Assembly (NCBI GenBank): GCA_964450385.1
Contig: CAYVEC010000020.1
Location: 1 to 30,948, forward strand
DNA length: 30,948 nt
DNA from: JAKLFA01 sp964450385
Lineage (GTDB): Bacteria; Omnitrophota; Gorgyraeia; Zapsychrales; JANLHA01
Direction: 5' to 3'
Shown here: positions 1 to 7,634 of the stretch, in pieces
Numbering within the stretch: position 1 is the first letter of the stretch
How the letters are laid out: the number at the start of each line of letters is the position of its first letter
The notes under the pieces: model-generated
What the model was told of the DNA's origin: nothing
Seen by the model: the letters and a program-made list of their open reading frames with translations, nothing else
Database searches by the model: none
Translations under genes and position numbers: made by a program

Positions 1-619
1 GGCCGCGCAGGAGCGCGATGTCATCATGCATCTGCATGACCTTCTCCTGGAACCTCGGCCAACCGGCAAAGACCCGACAACACCATTGATACGCCGGCCG
101 ATGGAACAGGACCCCGATCAAGCCTGCCAAGACCGCGGCCATCATGCCGATCATGATCAAAACCATCGGGTCCCCGATCCAGGCCGCGCCCAAGACAAAC
201 GACACAAGGGCCAAGACCACCATCCCGGCGAACCCGCTCATCCGGTCAAGGAGGACCGAGGCCACGATCTTTGTCTTCTCCTCCCTGTGAGCGCAGAGCC
301 CCGCCGCCTTGATCACATCGCCACCGACGGCACTCGGCAAAAAAAGATTTCCAAAAAGCCCGATCAGAAAAAACCGCACGACCGTCAGGACCGGGATCGA
401 TACAGACAACCCCTTCATAAAGGTGATCCATCGCACAACCAGAATCACATGAATAGCCGTAAACAGAACGGCGCCCCCATAGAGATAGGGCATTGAGGCT
501 TCGCGCACAAGTCCGAGGGTCTCTCCGATATCGATCCGTTGAAAGATGATCGCTAATAACGCGGCGCTGATGCCGAGACGCAACACGAGCGAACCGAACT
601 GTCGAAATCGTTCCCCCAT
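1..619 (-). CDS. Flippase-like membrane protein (LPG synthase TM / UPF0104 family), C-terminus beyond left edge
   Basis: Translating the minus strand from ATG 617-619 gives 206 codons with no stop before the window edge, so the gene is partial at its 3' end. The protein starts MGERFRQFGSLVLRLGISAA and is built of hydrophobic segments. The stretch GNLFLPSAVGGDVIKA at about residues 90-105 is the hallmark of the lysylphosphatidylglycerol-synthase transmembrane family, whose stand-alone members are thought to move lipids or glycolipids across the inner membrane. The start overlaps the lipA stop by one base (TGATG), so translation is probably coupled. A GGAGG sits just upstream. The substrate cannot be told from the sequence. 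Confidence 0.85.
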   Translation of the reverse strand, partial: MGERFRQFGSLVLRLGISAALLAIIFQRIDIGETLGLVREASMPYLYGGAVLFTAIHVILVVRWITFMKGLSVSIPVLTVVRFFLIGLFGNLFLPSAVGGDVIKAAGLCAHREEKTKIVASVLLDRMSGFAGMVVLALVSFVLGAAWIGDPMVLIMIGMMAAVLAGLIGVLFHRPAYQWCCRVFAGWPRFQEKVMQMHDDIALLRG

Positions 620-1545
620 CACGCCTCCTCTGATCCCCGCGTTGTCCCGGCGACATACGCCTCATGCGCCAAATAGGAACTGCGAACGAGCGGCCCGCTC
701 ACCACATGACGGATCCCAAGCCCGCGGCCGATCCTCGCATACTCATCGAACTGTTCGGGAGAGACGAACCGCCTGACCCCCACATGCCGCGGCCCATCCG
801 ACGGCGCAAGATACTGCCCAATCGTCACGACATCGCATCCCGCCTGATGAAGGTCCCGCAAGACCTCAATGACCTCACTATCGGTTTCGCCGAGCCCGAC
901 CATGAACCCTGACTTGACCATCACCCGCCCCTGGCTTGACCGACCGACCCGGCGCAGGATCCCGAGACTCCGGTCATATCCGCCCTCCGGCCGGAGCGTC
1001 GAAAAAAGCCGAGGGACCATTTCAATATTATGACCGATTGTCTCAGGCCAGGCCTCAACCACAGCATCCACCAGCCGATCCTCGCCGGAAAAATCAGGGA
1101 TCAGGACCTCAATGCCGACATTCGGACACCGCGCGCGGATCGCCTCAATCGCTGCAGCGAACTGCCCCGCCCCCTGATCCGGAAGATCATCCCGGGTTAC
1201 AGAAGTCATCACGACATAACGCAATCCCAACCGCCGAACCGCCTCCGCCACCGCGTCCGGTTCTCCCGGATCAATCGGATCCGGACACCCGTGCTCAACC
1301 CCGCAAAAACGGCACGCGCGGGTACAGCGATGACCTAAGATCATGAACGTTGCGACTCCCCGGCCCCAGCATACACCGGTATTCGGACACCGCGCCCCCT
1401 GACAGACCGTATATAACGCGCCAGACCCGACAACCCGACGCATGGCAGCGATCTTCTCTTGATCTGGAAGCGGCTGCCGAAACCAGGCAGGAAGCCCTTC
1501 ACGCCGACAACTCGCATTCGTCTGAACCTCTGCGGTACGCGTCAT
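619..1545 (-). CDS. lipA: Lipoyl synthase
   Basis: Radical-SAM enzyme that inserts two sulfurs into the octanoyl group on lipoyl carrier domains. Numbering from the upstream GTG at 1548, the auxiliary iron-sulfur cluster cysteines are C49, C54 and C60 (CQGARCPNTGVC), the radical-SAM cluster is C75/C79/C82 (CTRACRFC), and the family's C-terminal RSSY is at 289-292. About 308 residues is normal length. I prefer the ATG at 1545, which overlaps the def stop as TGATG, over the GTG one codon earlier. No lipB or lipoate ligase gene is visible in the window. Lipoylated substrates (glycine cleavage or 2-oxoacid dehydrogenase) are not encoded here either. Confidence 0.97.
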   Translation of the reverse strand: MTRTAEVQTNASCRREGLPAWFRQPLPDQEKIAAMRRVVGSGALYTVCQGARCPNTGVCWGRGVATFMILGHRCTRACRFCGVEHGCPDPIDPGEPDAVAEAVRRLGLRYVVMTSVTRDDLPDQGAGQFAAAIEAIRARCPNVGIEVLIPDFSGEDRLVDAVVEAWPETIGHNIEMVPRLFSTLRPEGGYDRSLGILRRVGRSSQGRVMVKSGFMVGLGETDSEVIEVLRDLHQAGCDVVTIGQYLAPSDGPRHVGVRRFVSPEQFDEYARIGRGLGIRHVVSGPLVRSSYLAHEAYVAGTTRGSEEA

Positions 1546-2045
1546 CACTCGTCCCCGCCTGATCCCAGATGAAGTTTTTCCCTGATCTTATTTCGGATCT
1601 CCGAAGACGCATAATCCACAATAAGCTTCCCCATTAAATGATCATGCTCATGCTGAATCGCGCGCGCAAGAAGCCCGGTACACGTCAGGCGCTGCGAAAT
1701 ATTCTCCTCATCAAGATACTCAACCGTGATCGTCTCCGGGCGCTCAATCTCAACCGTTCCTCCGGGGACGCTCAGGCACCCCTCCTCCATCACAACCTGG
1801 CCCTCGGCATCGCGGATCCTCGGATTCGCAAGGACAAGGGGCCCGTCGCCAACATCGATCACGATGAGCTGTTTATTAATGCCGACCTGCGGCGCCGCAA
1901 GCCCTATCCCGTCCGAATCATACATCGTATGAAACATCATCTTGATGAGCATCCGCTCGGACGGTCCGATCTCCCTCACCGGCTCTGACCTCTGCCGGAG
2001 GCACGGATCACCATAGGTCCGGATTTCTAAGACAGGCTTTTTCAT
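1545..2045 (-). CDS. def: Peptide deformylase
   Basis: Removes the formyl group from the N-terminal methionine of new proteins in the cytoplasm. All three metal-site motifs are present: GIGLAAPQVG at 46-55, EGCLSVPG with ligand C90, and QHEHDH with ligands H132 and H136 and catalytic E133. At 166 residues it is of usual length. The start codon shares ATGA with the panD stop (4-base overlap) and its stop overlaps lipA, so panD-def-lipA are translated as a tight block. No methionyl-tRNA formyltransferase gene is next to it, although def and fmt are neighbours in many bacteria. Confidence 0.97.
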   Translation of the reverse strand: MKKPVLEIRTYGDPCLRQRSEPVREIGPSERMLIKMMFHTMYDSDGIGLAAPQVGINKQLIVIDVGDGPLVLANPRIRDAEGQVVMEEGCLSVPGGTVEIERPETITVEYLDEENISQRLTCTGLLARAIQHEHDHLMGKLIVDYASSEIRNKIREKLHLGSGGDE

Positions 2046-2413
2046 TCGTTCAAAAGATTCGTCCGGGATTTAATTCTGTTGTGTTCGCCCAAATGAACGA
2101 TCTTCACCGCGGCGGCGCGGGCCTCCTCGGGCGTCATCATCGCATAACTGAGGATAATGATCTGATCCCCGACGACGCCGCTCCGGGCAGCGGCCCCATT
2201 GAGGCAGAGCACCCCGCTGTTGGCCTTTCCAGCGATCGCATACGTCTCGATCCGTGACCCATTGTTCATGTTGAGGACCTCGACCTTCTCCCCAGGCACG
2301 ATCCCAACCTCTTTCAATAATACCTCATCGATCGTGATACTGCCCTCATAGTACAGCTCAGCCTGCGTGACGCGGCCGTGCGCGATCTTTGATTTCAAAT
2401 ACGTGATATACAT
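2042..2413 (-). CDS. panD: Aspartate 1-decarboxylase
   Basis: Makes beta-alanine from aspartate for pantothenate and coenzyme A. It is a pyruvoyl enzyme made as a proenzyme that cleaves itself between Gly24 and Ser25. The site is visible as YYEGSITID at 21-29, with G24 and S25 at the canonical positions. Other family motifs are the N-terminal SKIAHGRVTQAEL and LNGAAAR near residue 72. The length of 123 residues is standard. It lies 22 bases after trxA and overlaps def. No panB or panC is in the window. Confidence 0.97.
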   Translation of the reverse strand: MYITYLKSKIAHGRVTQAELYYEGSITIDEVLLKEVGIVPGEKVEVLNMNNGSRIETYAIAGKANSGVLCLNGAAARSGVVGDQIIILSYAMMTPEEARAAAVKIVHLGEHNRIKSRTNLLNE

Positions 2414-2435
2414 GATCCCATTCCCGACGATATGT

Positions 2436-2759
2436 TTAAGACAGATGCGCCTTCACCTTTGTTAGTAACTGCGCCTTCGGCAGGGCCCCAACCAACTGGT
2501 CAACGACCTTGCCCCCGTTGAAAACCAAAAATGTCGGAATGGACATGACCCCGAACTTCGCAGCCAGCTGTTGGGCCTCATCGACATCGACCTTCACCAC
2601 CCTCGCTGCGGCCCCAAGTTCATCGGCGACCTCATCAACAACAGGCGCGACCATCTTGCACGGCCCGCACCATTGCGCGTAAAAATCCACGAGGACCGGC
2701 ACCTTGGCCTGAAGAACCTCCCGATCAAAATCCTGTCCCCTTAAATGAATCGCAGGCAT
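2436..2759 (-). CDS. trxA: Thioredoxin
   Basis: Small cytoplasmic dithiol reductant of 107 residues. The active site is WCGPCK (C31 and C34 from the chosen start), and the cis-proline loop appears as MSIPTFLVF. An upstream in-frame ATG at 2783 exists. I chose ATG 2757-2759 because AAGGAGGGGG lies three bases before it, and because the resulting N-terminus fits the family. It follows the MauE/DoxX-like gene by 58 bases, and that gap holds a UUCG-type hairpin. It precedes panD by 22 bases. Neighbouring DsbA-like and MauE-like genes suggest a link to thiol chemistry in the envelope, but the protein has no signal peptide. Confidence 0.95.
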   Translation of the reverse strand: MPAIHLRGQDFDREVLQAKVPVLVDFYAQWCGPCKMVAPVVDEVADELGAAARVVKVDVDEAQQLAAKFGVMSIPTFLVFNGGKVVDQLVGALPKAQLLTKVKAHLS

Positions 2760-2797
2760 AACCCCCTCCTTATCAATGTTCATTCATCTAAGACATA

Positions 2798-2813
2798 GGG
2801 CCGCGAACGGCCC
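2798..2813 (-). other. UUCG tetraloop hairpin between MauE-like gene and trxA
   Basis: On the minus strand GGGCCG and CGGCCC form a perfect 6-base-pair stem closed by TTCG, an exceptionally stable RNA tetraloop. No T-run follows, so it is not a classical terminator. It sits in the 58-base gap before trxA and could act as a partial terminator, processing stop or mRNA stabiliser. Confidence 0.5.
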
Positions 2814-2817
2814 CCGA

Positions 2818-3261
2818 TCATTCAAACAACCGGTCCATACTCCAGCGGCGCGCCGCCGCCATCCCCTTCCACAACAGGACCGCACCGGTCAATAAGGTCA
2901 GGTCCACGACGAGCGTCACCCATAAAGGAAAGTGCGCGAGGTCCCCGAAACACCCGCAGTCCGTAATCGGCAACCCGCGCCACATTGCCTGGCTCACCGC
3001 AACGGCGAACATCAGGCTCATGAGACCTGTCACAAGGACCGCGAGCCTCAGCCATAAGCCCACGATCAAAAAGACCCCGGTCAGAAGCTCTGCCCACGGT
3101 AAGCAGAAGGCGAGCGCCCGTTCCAGTACCGCATGATGAAGCAGGTCATAGCCCTGAACAACAAAAACGATATTCTCCAGCGGGCTGAGCAGCTTCTCAA
3201 CCCCTGAAACAATAAACACAACACCGATACAGACCCGGAGGATAACAAAAATATTTTTCAT
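2818..3261 (-). CDS. MauE/DoxX-like membrane protein with DCGCFG motif
   Basis: A 147-residue integral membrane protein with about four hydrophobic helices. The motif TDCGCFGD at 100-107 places two cysteines (C102, C104) in a loop, which is typical of the methylamine-utilisation MauE branch of the DoxX superfamily. Members often sit beside thioredoxin-fold proteins and are thought to take part in disulfide or redox handling; their exact reaction is not established. The open frame extends upstream to 3372, but that part would overlap the DsbA-like gene heavily and is highly basic. ATG 3261 begins MKNIFVILR seven bases after the upstream stop, so I use it. It probably exchanges electrons with the DsbA-like protein. 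Confidence 0.85.
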   Translation of the reverse strand: MKNIFVILRVCIGVVFIVSGVEKLLSPLENIVFVVQGYDLLHHAVLERALAFCLPWAELLTGVFLIVGLWLRLAVLVTGLMSLMFAVAVSQAMWRGLPITDCGCFGDLAHFPLWVTLVVDLTLLTGAVLLWKGMAAARRWSMDRLFE

Positions 3262-3268
3262 AGGCTCG

Positions 3269-3895
3269 CTACGGCGTCTGACCCGCCGTCTCCGTGAGTT
3301 TTTTTTCCAAGGCCAACCTCCCGACGACCATCTCTCCATTAATAAAATAGGTCGGTGTTGCCTGAACACCAAGGGTCTCGCCCTGAAGTTTCATAAGATC
3401 GATCTCGCTCCTCACATTCGGGTCCGTCAGACAGGCCCCGAGGTCATCCATGTTCATACCCATCTCAAAGGCCATGCCGCGAAAGAAGGGGCTCGGGTCC
3501 CTCATCCCCTGCCACTGATATTGACGCTCAAATAAGGCGTCGTGGAATTCCCAAAACCGTCCCTGCCGGGACGCGCACTCGGCGTATTGAAAACTAAGCG
3601 GACCGAGCGGAAATTGATGCACTGAAAAAAACTTCACCTCGAGGCGAATGCGCCCCGGATGAGCGGCCATGAACTCCTTTAACCAGCGGGACCCTGCGGC
3701 GCACGGGGCGCAGCGATAATCCACGAATTCAACGATAATGATCGGCGCAGTTTCAGGCCCGGTGACCCGAGAATGACCCTGATCCGTGCCTGGACCTGCT
3801 TTCGGCATCCTCACGGAACGAGCCGAAAGAATCGCCGCGACTGAAACAGCCACAAGGCAAACGGAAGTCACATATTTAAGGGTAAGTTTATTCAT
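3269..3895 (-). CDS. DsbA-like periplasmic thiol:disulfide oxidoreductase
   Basis: 208 residues. An N-terminal hydrophobic stretch (about 8-24) acts as signal peptide or anchor. It is followed by a thioredoxin fold of the DsbA/Thioredoxin_4 type, with the redox motif CAPC (C62, C65) after EFVDYR. The cis-proline loop TPTYFINGEMVVGR lies near the C-terminus, and the helical insert between them includes two more cysteines. It probably oxidises or isomerises thiols in secreted proteins. It is the first gene of a run into the MauE-like protein and trxA. An AT-rich promoter region with TTGACA and TACTAT lies directly upstream. No DsbB or VKOR gene is present nearby. Confidence 0.9.
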   Translation of the reverse strand: MNKLTLKYVTSVCLVAVSVAAILSARSVRMPKAGPGTDQGHSRVTGPETAPIIIVEFVDYRCAPCAAGSRWLKEFMAAHPGRIRLEVKFFSVHQFPLGPLSFQYAECASRQGRFWEFHDALFERQYQWQGMRDPSPFFRGMAFEMGMNMDDLGACLTDPNVRSEIDLMKLQGETLGVQATPTYFINGEMVVGRLALEKKLTETAGQTP

Positions 3896-3927
3896 TTTTT
3901 AATAAGAATATTATTTATATGCCTTTT

Positions 3928-3955
3928 ATAGTACTCAACTTAGTCATTTTGTCAA
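3928..3955 (-). promoter_or_regulatory. Sigma-70-type promoter of the DsbA-like operon
   Basis: On the minus strand a perfect -35 box TTGACA (3955-3950) is separated by 16 bases from TACTAT (3933-3928), inside a markedly AT-rich island that contrasts with the GC-rich surroundings. The start codon is about 33 bases downstream. An alternative -10, TATAAA, lies three bases further on. Confidence 0.6.
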
Positions 3956-4129
3956 GAAGGAGACGACCCGTGGACCGAGCCAAAGAGAAGCCCTCCGGAA
4001 GCACGCTCTCTTCTGACGCCTCTCACGCTCAAGTCGGACAGATCATGAAGGGCATCCGCCGGTTTCACCCGTGTCACAAAGGAATGCCAGATATAGCCAA
4101 CCCATATTAAAAAGGAATCGGGCTGCCTG

Positions 4130-6913
4130 TTATGCCTGCGGCACAAAATAAGGCAGGGTCACCGTAAAGACAGCGCCTCGGCCGTCTTGACTTTCCACGG
4201 AGATGGCGCCATTGTGACGTTCGATGATCATAAAGGCTGTGCTCAAACCAAGGCCCGTGCCCTGACCCGGATCCTTGGTCGTGAAAAAAGGATTGAAGAT
4301 CTTATCCGCGATATCCTGCGGGATCCCCATGCCGTTATCTTGAATTTGAATCACCGCCTCCTCAGCCCCGTCCGACTCGCGGCGGCTCAGGGCCGTTCTA
4401 ATGCGGATCTCGCCGGTCTTCTCAATGGCATCAATGGCATTATTCAGTAAATTCACAAAGATCTGCTCAAGGAGGACCTCATTACCCTGGACCGTAAGGG
4501 GTCCGGACATATATTCCTTAATAAACACAATATCTTTTTCCTTCGCCTTGTTGCGTGCAAGAAGCTCCGCGCCGTCTAAGACCCCGTGGATATCAACCGT
4601 CTCTAAATCCACGCCGCTGATCCGAGAAAACCTCAGGAGCTCAAGCACGACCCGATTGGCGCGTTCGGCCGCGTCCTTGATCATGCGGACCTTGTTCGAG
4701 ACTCGTTCCTCGTCGCCAGCCGCGCGCGCCATGGCAAGCCCCTCGGCCGCAAGAAGAATGATCGCCAGGGGATTTTTGACCTCGTGCGCGACACCAGCAG
4801 CAAGCTGACCGATCGCCTGCATCTTCTGGGTCTGCCGAAGCTCCATCTCCATCTGCTGACGTTCAGTAATGTCCTCAACCAGACCAAAAAGCAATCGTGG
4901 ATCACCCGTCTCACCATAGATCGGCACTTTGATGAGGTCCACATGGCGCTCCCCGTTCTTGCCGCAGATCACCTCATGGGCAACCCGACGGACACCCCGC
5001 CCACTAACGACCGCCTGGTCAGCCTCGTCATCCGCGGTCTCGACCCCATCGCCGAGCGCCACCGTTCCCGAGTGACCCAACACCTCGGCCCGCGGGATCC
5101 CGCTCAGTTCTTCCATGCGCTTATTCCAGACCATCATCTGATAGCCGGAACGAACATCCTTCGCATAAATGCCGATCGGCATATTCTCAATCAACGTCGA
5201 AAGGACATCTTTCTGACTTCGAAGTTCATGCTCGATCGTCTTGAGCGGGGTGATATCCTGAACCGTGCCCACACAGCGGACGGCCTTGCCTTCGCTCAAA
5301 ACCGTATGACATTTTCCGTGCACGTAGCGGATCTCACCGTCATGACGAATGATCCGAAAGACCATCTCAGGACTGCTCCCGCCGCCGGCGATCGAATCCG
5401 CGATGAGCTGATTCACCCACTGGCGGTCATCAGGATGGATACGCTTCAGGATGTCCTGGTACGTCCTTTCCGCCGCGGGATCCGCGCCAAAAATCTCATC
5501 AACGATCTCGGAGCGCATAAAGTTCTGGGTCGCAATATCGAGCTGCCAATACCCGAGGCGCGCCACACTCTGCGCCTCTTCAAGCCGAGAGGCCTGTTCG
5601 TGCAGGGCCTGTTGAAAACGTTTGATCTCGGAAATATCGGTCATGGTCGTGCCGATCGCCTCGACCTGGCCGTCGTCATCACGGATCGGGATCAGAACCT
5701 GAAAGACAGGGATTGTTCGACCGTCGCGCCGAAGGAGACTCGACTCCCCAGCCCAGACCCCTTCGCGGATCGCGTGCGCGATATATTCCTGTTCAATACG
5801 CTCCGCGGTCTCCCGAGGATGGAGCTCACGGCGAGTCGTCTGATCAAGGATCTCGCCGACGACTGCCCCATGCATCTTGGCGCCCGCGTCATTAATATAG
5901 ATGATCTGTCCGTCCAAATTACTGATCACAACGCCCGCGCTCGTATTGTCGATCACGGCCGTCAACCGATGGAGCGAACGGAGGAGCCGCTCGCGTTCGG
6001 CCTCGGCCCGTTTCCGCACAGTGATATCCTGATACAACCCCACCATGCGCAGTGGGCGCTTATCCGCGTCGCGTTCAACGATCTGGGACCGGTCGAGGAC
6101 CCAGCGCCACGACCCATCCTTGGCCCGGAGTCGGTATTCAGAAATATAATACGGCCGCTTCCCGTCAAGATAATCGCTTAAAACCCGTAAGGCCATGACC
6201 CGGTCGTCGGGATGCAGCATCGCCTCCCAGACGTCGCGCCGGGCCTCAAACTCCGCCGAGGCATACCCGAGCATCTGATACCAGATGTCATTAAAGGTCA
6301 TCACGCCTGAAACGATATCCCATTCAACCATCCCCAGATAGGCGCCCCGGACAGCAAGGTCAAGGAGCCGACGCTGTTCCTGCTCCGCCTCCTCAGCCCG
6401 CTTCCAGTCGGTGATATCCTTGCCGATGACCACGATATCGAAACCGCCCTTGCGGCTGCGGGACGTCCACGAGACCCAAACCCGCGTCCCGTCGCTCCTC
6501 ACATGCTCTGCCTCAGAGGAGATCGTCGCCTCCTCACCCTGCCCGACGGCATCGATCATGCGCGCGAACACACTCTCCTCAAACCCGGCGATCTCGCGGC
6601 CGCTCCGGCCAACCGCCGCATCATCCGAAACCTCAAAGAACCGCCGGGCATATTCATTAATGAACGTGACCCGCCCCTCGTGGTCCATCACCAAGATCAG
6701 CCCCGGCAGATCTTCCAGCCAGCGGACAGAATGATCCGGAACAGGACAACGGCCATGATCGATGTGAGAAAGCACGGCGAGGGTCAAAAGGAAAAGCGAA
6801 CCGGCCACAAGGCCCGTCTGGGCCGAGAGGACAACCCATGCCGCGACCGCACAGACCCCTGACCCGGCGAGAAGACCCAATCGTATATATTTTTTTCGCT
6901 CGTCCCGAGACAT
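4130..6913 (-). CDS. Membrane-anchored sensor histidine kinase with five PAS domains
   Basis: About 927 residues. Numbering from the ATG at 6916, two hydrophobic helices (about 12-50) anchor it, leaving almost no periplasmic loop, so sensing is probably cytoplasmic. Five PAS domains follow at about 65-172, 185-302, 312-432, 443-558 and 570-688; the second and fourth carry the HPDDR motif of PAS_3. The HisKA box has phospho-accepting H711 in GVAHEVKNPL. The ATPase domain shows NLLNNAIDAI (822-831), DNGMGIP (860-866), FNPFFTTK and GTGLGLS (886-892). There is no receiver domain and no adjacent response regulator, so it is an orphan kinase. GAGGGGGA is better spaced from the second ATG (6913). 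Confidence 0.95.
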   Translation of the reverse strand: MSRDERKKYIRLGLLAGSGVCAVAAWVVLSAQTGLVAGSLFLLTLAVLSHIDHGRCPVPDHSVRWLEDLPGLILVMDHEGRVTFINEYARRFFEVSDDAAVGRSGREIAGFEESVFARMIDAVGQGEEATISSEAEHVRSDGTRVWVSWTSRSRKGGFDIVVIGKDITDWKRAEEAEQEQRRLLDLAVRGAYLGMVEWDIVSGVMTFNDIWYQMLGYASAEFEARRDVWEAMLHPDDRVMALRVLSDYLDGKRPYYISEYRLRAKDGSWRWVLDRSQIVERDADKRPLRMVGLYQDITVRKRAEAERERLLRSLHRLTAVIDNTSAGVVISNLDGQIIYINDAGAKMHGAVVGEILDQTTRRELHPRETAERIEQEYIAHAIREGVWAGESSLLRRDGRTIPVFQVLIPIRDDDGQVEAIGTTMTDISEIKRFQQALHEQASRLEEAQSVARLGYWQLDIATQNFMRSEIVDEIFGADPAAERTYQDILKRIHPDDRQWVNQLIADSIAGGGSSPEMVFRIIRHDGEIRYVHGKCHTVLSEGKAVRCVGTVQDITPLKTIEHELRSQKDVLSTLIENMPIGIYAKDVRSGYQMMVWNKRMEELSGIPRAEVLGHSGTVALGDGVETADDEADQAVVSGRGVRRVAHEVICGKNGERHVDLIKVPIYGETGDPRLLFGLVEDITERQQMEMELRQTQKMQAIGQLAAGVAHEVKNPLAIILLAAEGLAMARAAGDEERVSNKVRMIKDAAERANRVVLELLRFSRISGVDLETVDIHGVLDGAELLARNKAKEKDIVFIKEYMSGPLTVQGNEVLLEQIFVNLLNNAIDAIEKTGEIRIRTALSRRESDGAEEAVIQIQDNGMGIPQDIADKIFNPFFTTKDPGQGTGLGLSTAFMIIERHNGAISVESQDGRGAVFTVTLPYFVPQA

Positions 6914-6944
6914 CATTCCCCCTCATGACAGGCCGATGGTTTCT

Positions 6945-6973
6945 ATACTAATCAGAACCCGCCCTTTGCGCAA
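6945..6973 (-). promoter_or_regulatory. Putative sigma-70 promoter of the PAS histidine kinase gene
   Basis: Minus-strand TTGCGC (6973-6968) and TAGTAT (6950-6945) are exactly 17 bases apart in the 97-base gap before the kinase gene. Each box matches the consensus at four of six positions. This would separate the kinase from the protease gene upstream of it. Confidence 0.45.
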
Positions 6974-7013
6974 CCACAAAACCATCTCTTTCATCACTGC
7001 ATCTCACCCGGGA

Positions 7014-7634
7014 CTAGGCCCCGATCGGAGCCACGACAAAGATCGCAAGATCCCAGAGGGCATGCGAAATAATGACCGGCCACACACGCCGTTCATAAAG
7101 AAACAGTCCACCCCAGAACGCCCCGCAGACCACGGCCGCGAGCACCAGAATCGCATTCCCTGACCAGAGATGAACCGATCCATACATGACGACAGCCAGA
7201 GCCAATCCAGACCGCCTGCCGAAACGGCGGCAGAGAACATCCTGGAGATATCCCCGCCAAAAAATTTCCTCGCCAGGCCCGATCCACACGGCAAGCGTGA
7301 GCGATACCGCCCACAATGGCATCCCGCCTCGGACGGCATAAACATCACTGACCTGACCCGCGCTCCACGGAAAGATCCGTGTCACAACCCCATAGCCAAC
7401 CGCAAAAAGGCCATAGAGAACCCCAGCCGAGACCGCGCCCATAACCAGATCGCGCGGCCGCCAACGCCATTCCTCCGACCACATCATCCCATCGTGTCCC
7501 CACGACGCCCGGACAAGGACCCCGACCGCCACGATCATGAGCGGCCAAAAGCCAACACTCCCGCGGGTCCACGGAGAGAACAGGAGAAACCAAAAGGCGT
7601 GGGCCGCAGCCAGAAGCAGCGCCAGCCGCTTCAT
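7014..7634 (-). CDS. CPBP-family intramembrane metalloprotease
   Basis: A 206-residue multi-pass membrane protein of the CAAX-protease/bacteriocin-processing (Abi, CPBP) family. The family motifs are E122-E123-x3-R127 in GPGEEIFWRGYLQ, H155 in YGSVHLWSGN and H191 in ISHALWD. These supply the glutamate and histidines that the family uses to bind metal in the membrane. Family members cleave near prenylated or membrane-bound C-termini, or act in bacteriocin immunity; no substrate is suggested here. The start overlaps the prenyltransferase stop by four bases, which ties the two products together. It is the last gene of the run that starts with the outer-membrane protein at 10695. Confidence 0.9.
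   Translation of the reverse strand: MKRLALLLAAAHAFWFLLFSPWTRGSVGFWPLMIVAVGVLVRASWGHDGMMWSEEWRWRPRDLVMGAVSAGVLYGLFAVGYGVVTRIFPWSAGQVSDVYAVRGGMPLWAVSLTLAVWIGPGEEIFWRGYLQDVLCRRFGRRSGLALAVVMYGSVHLWSGNAILVLAAVVCGAFWGGLFLYERRVWPVIISHALWDLAIFVVAPIGA

Noticed and set aside
3262..3372. N-terminal extension of the MauE-like gene to 3372
   Set aside because: The extra 37 residues are arginine-rich, overlap the DsbA-like gene by 104 bases and would place a non-native tail before the first membrane helix.
3919..4146. Short open frames on both strands (63 and 64 residues) in the gap after the histidine kinase gene
   Set aside because: The minus-strand frame starts at a TTG inside the kinase gene without a ribosome-binding site, and the plus-strand frame overlaps the DsbA promoter. 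Neither resembles a protein family.
4784..6181. A 465-codon plus-strand frame
   Set aside because: It is the antisense shadow of the PAS kinase gene, which has complete PAS, HisKA and ATPase motifs; long shadows are common in GC-rich DNA.
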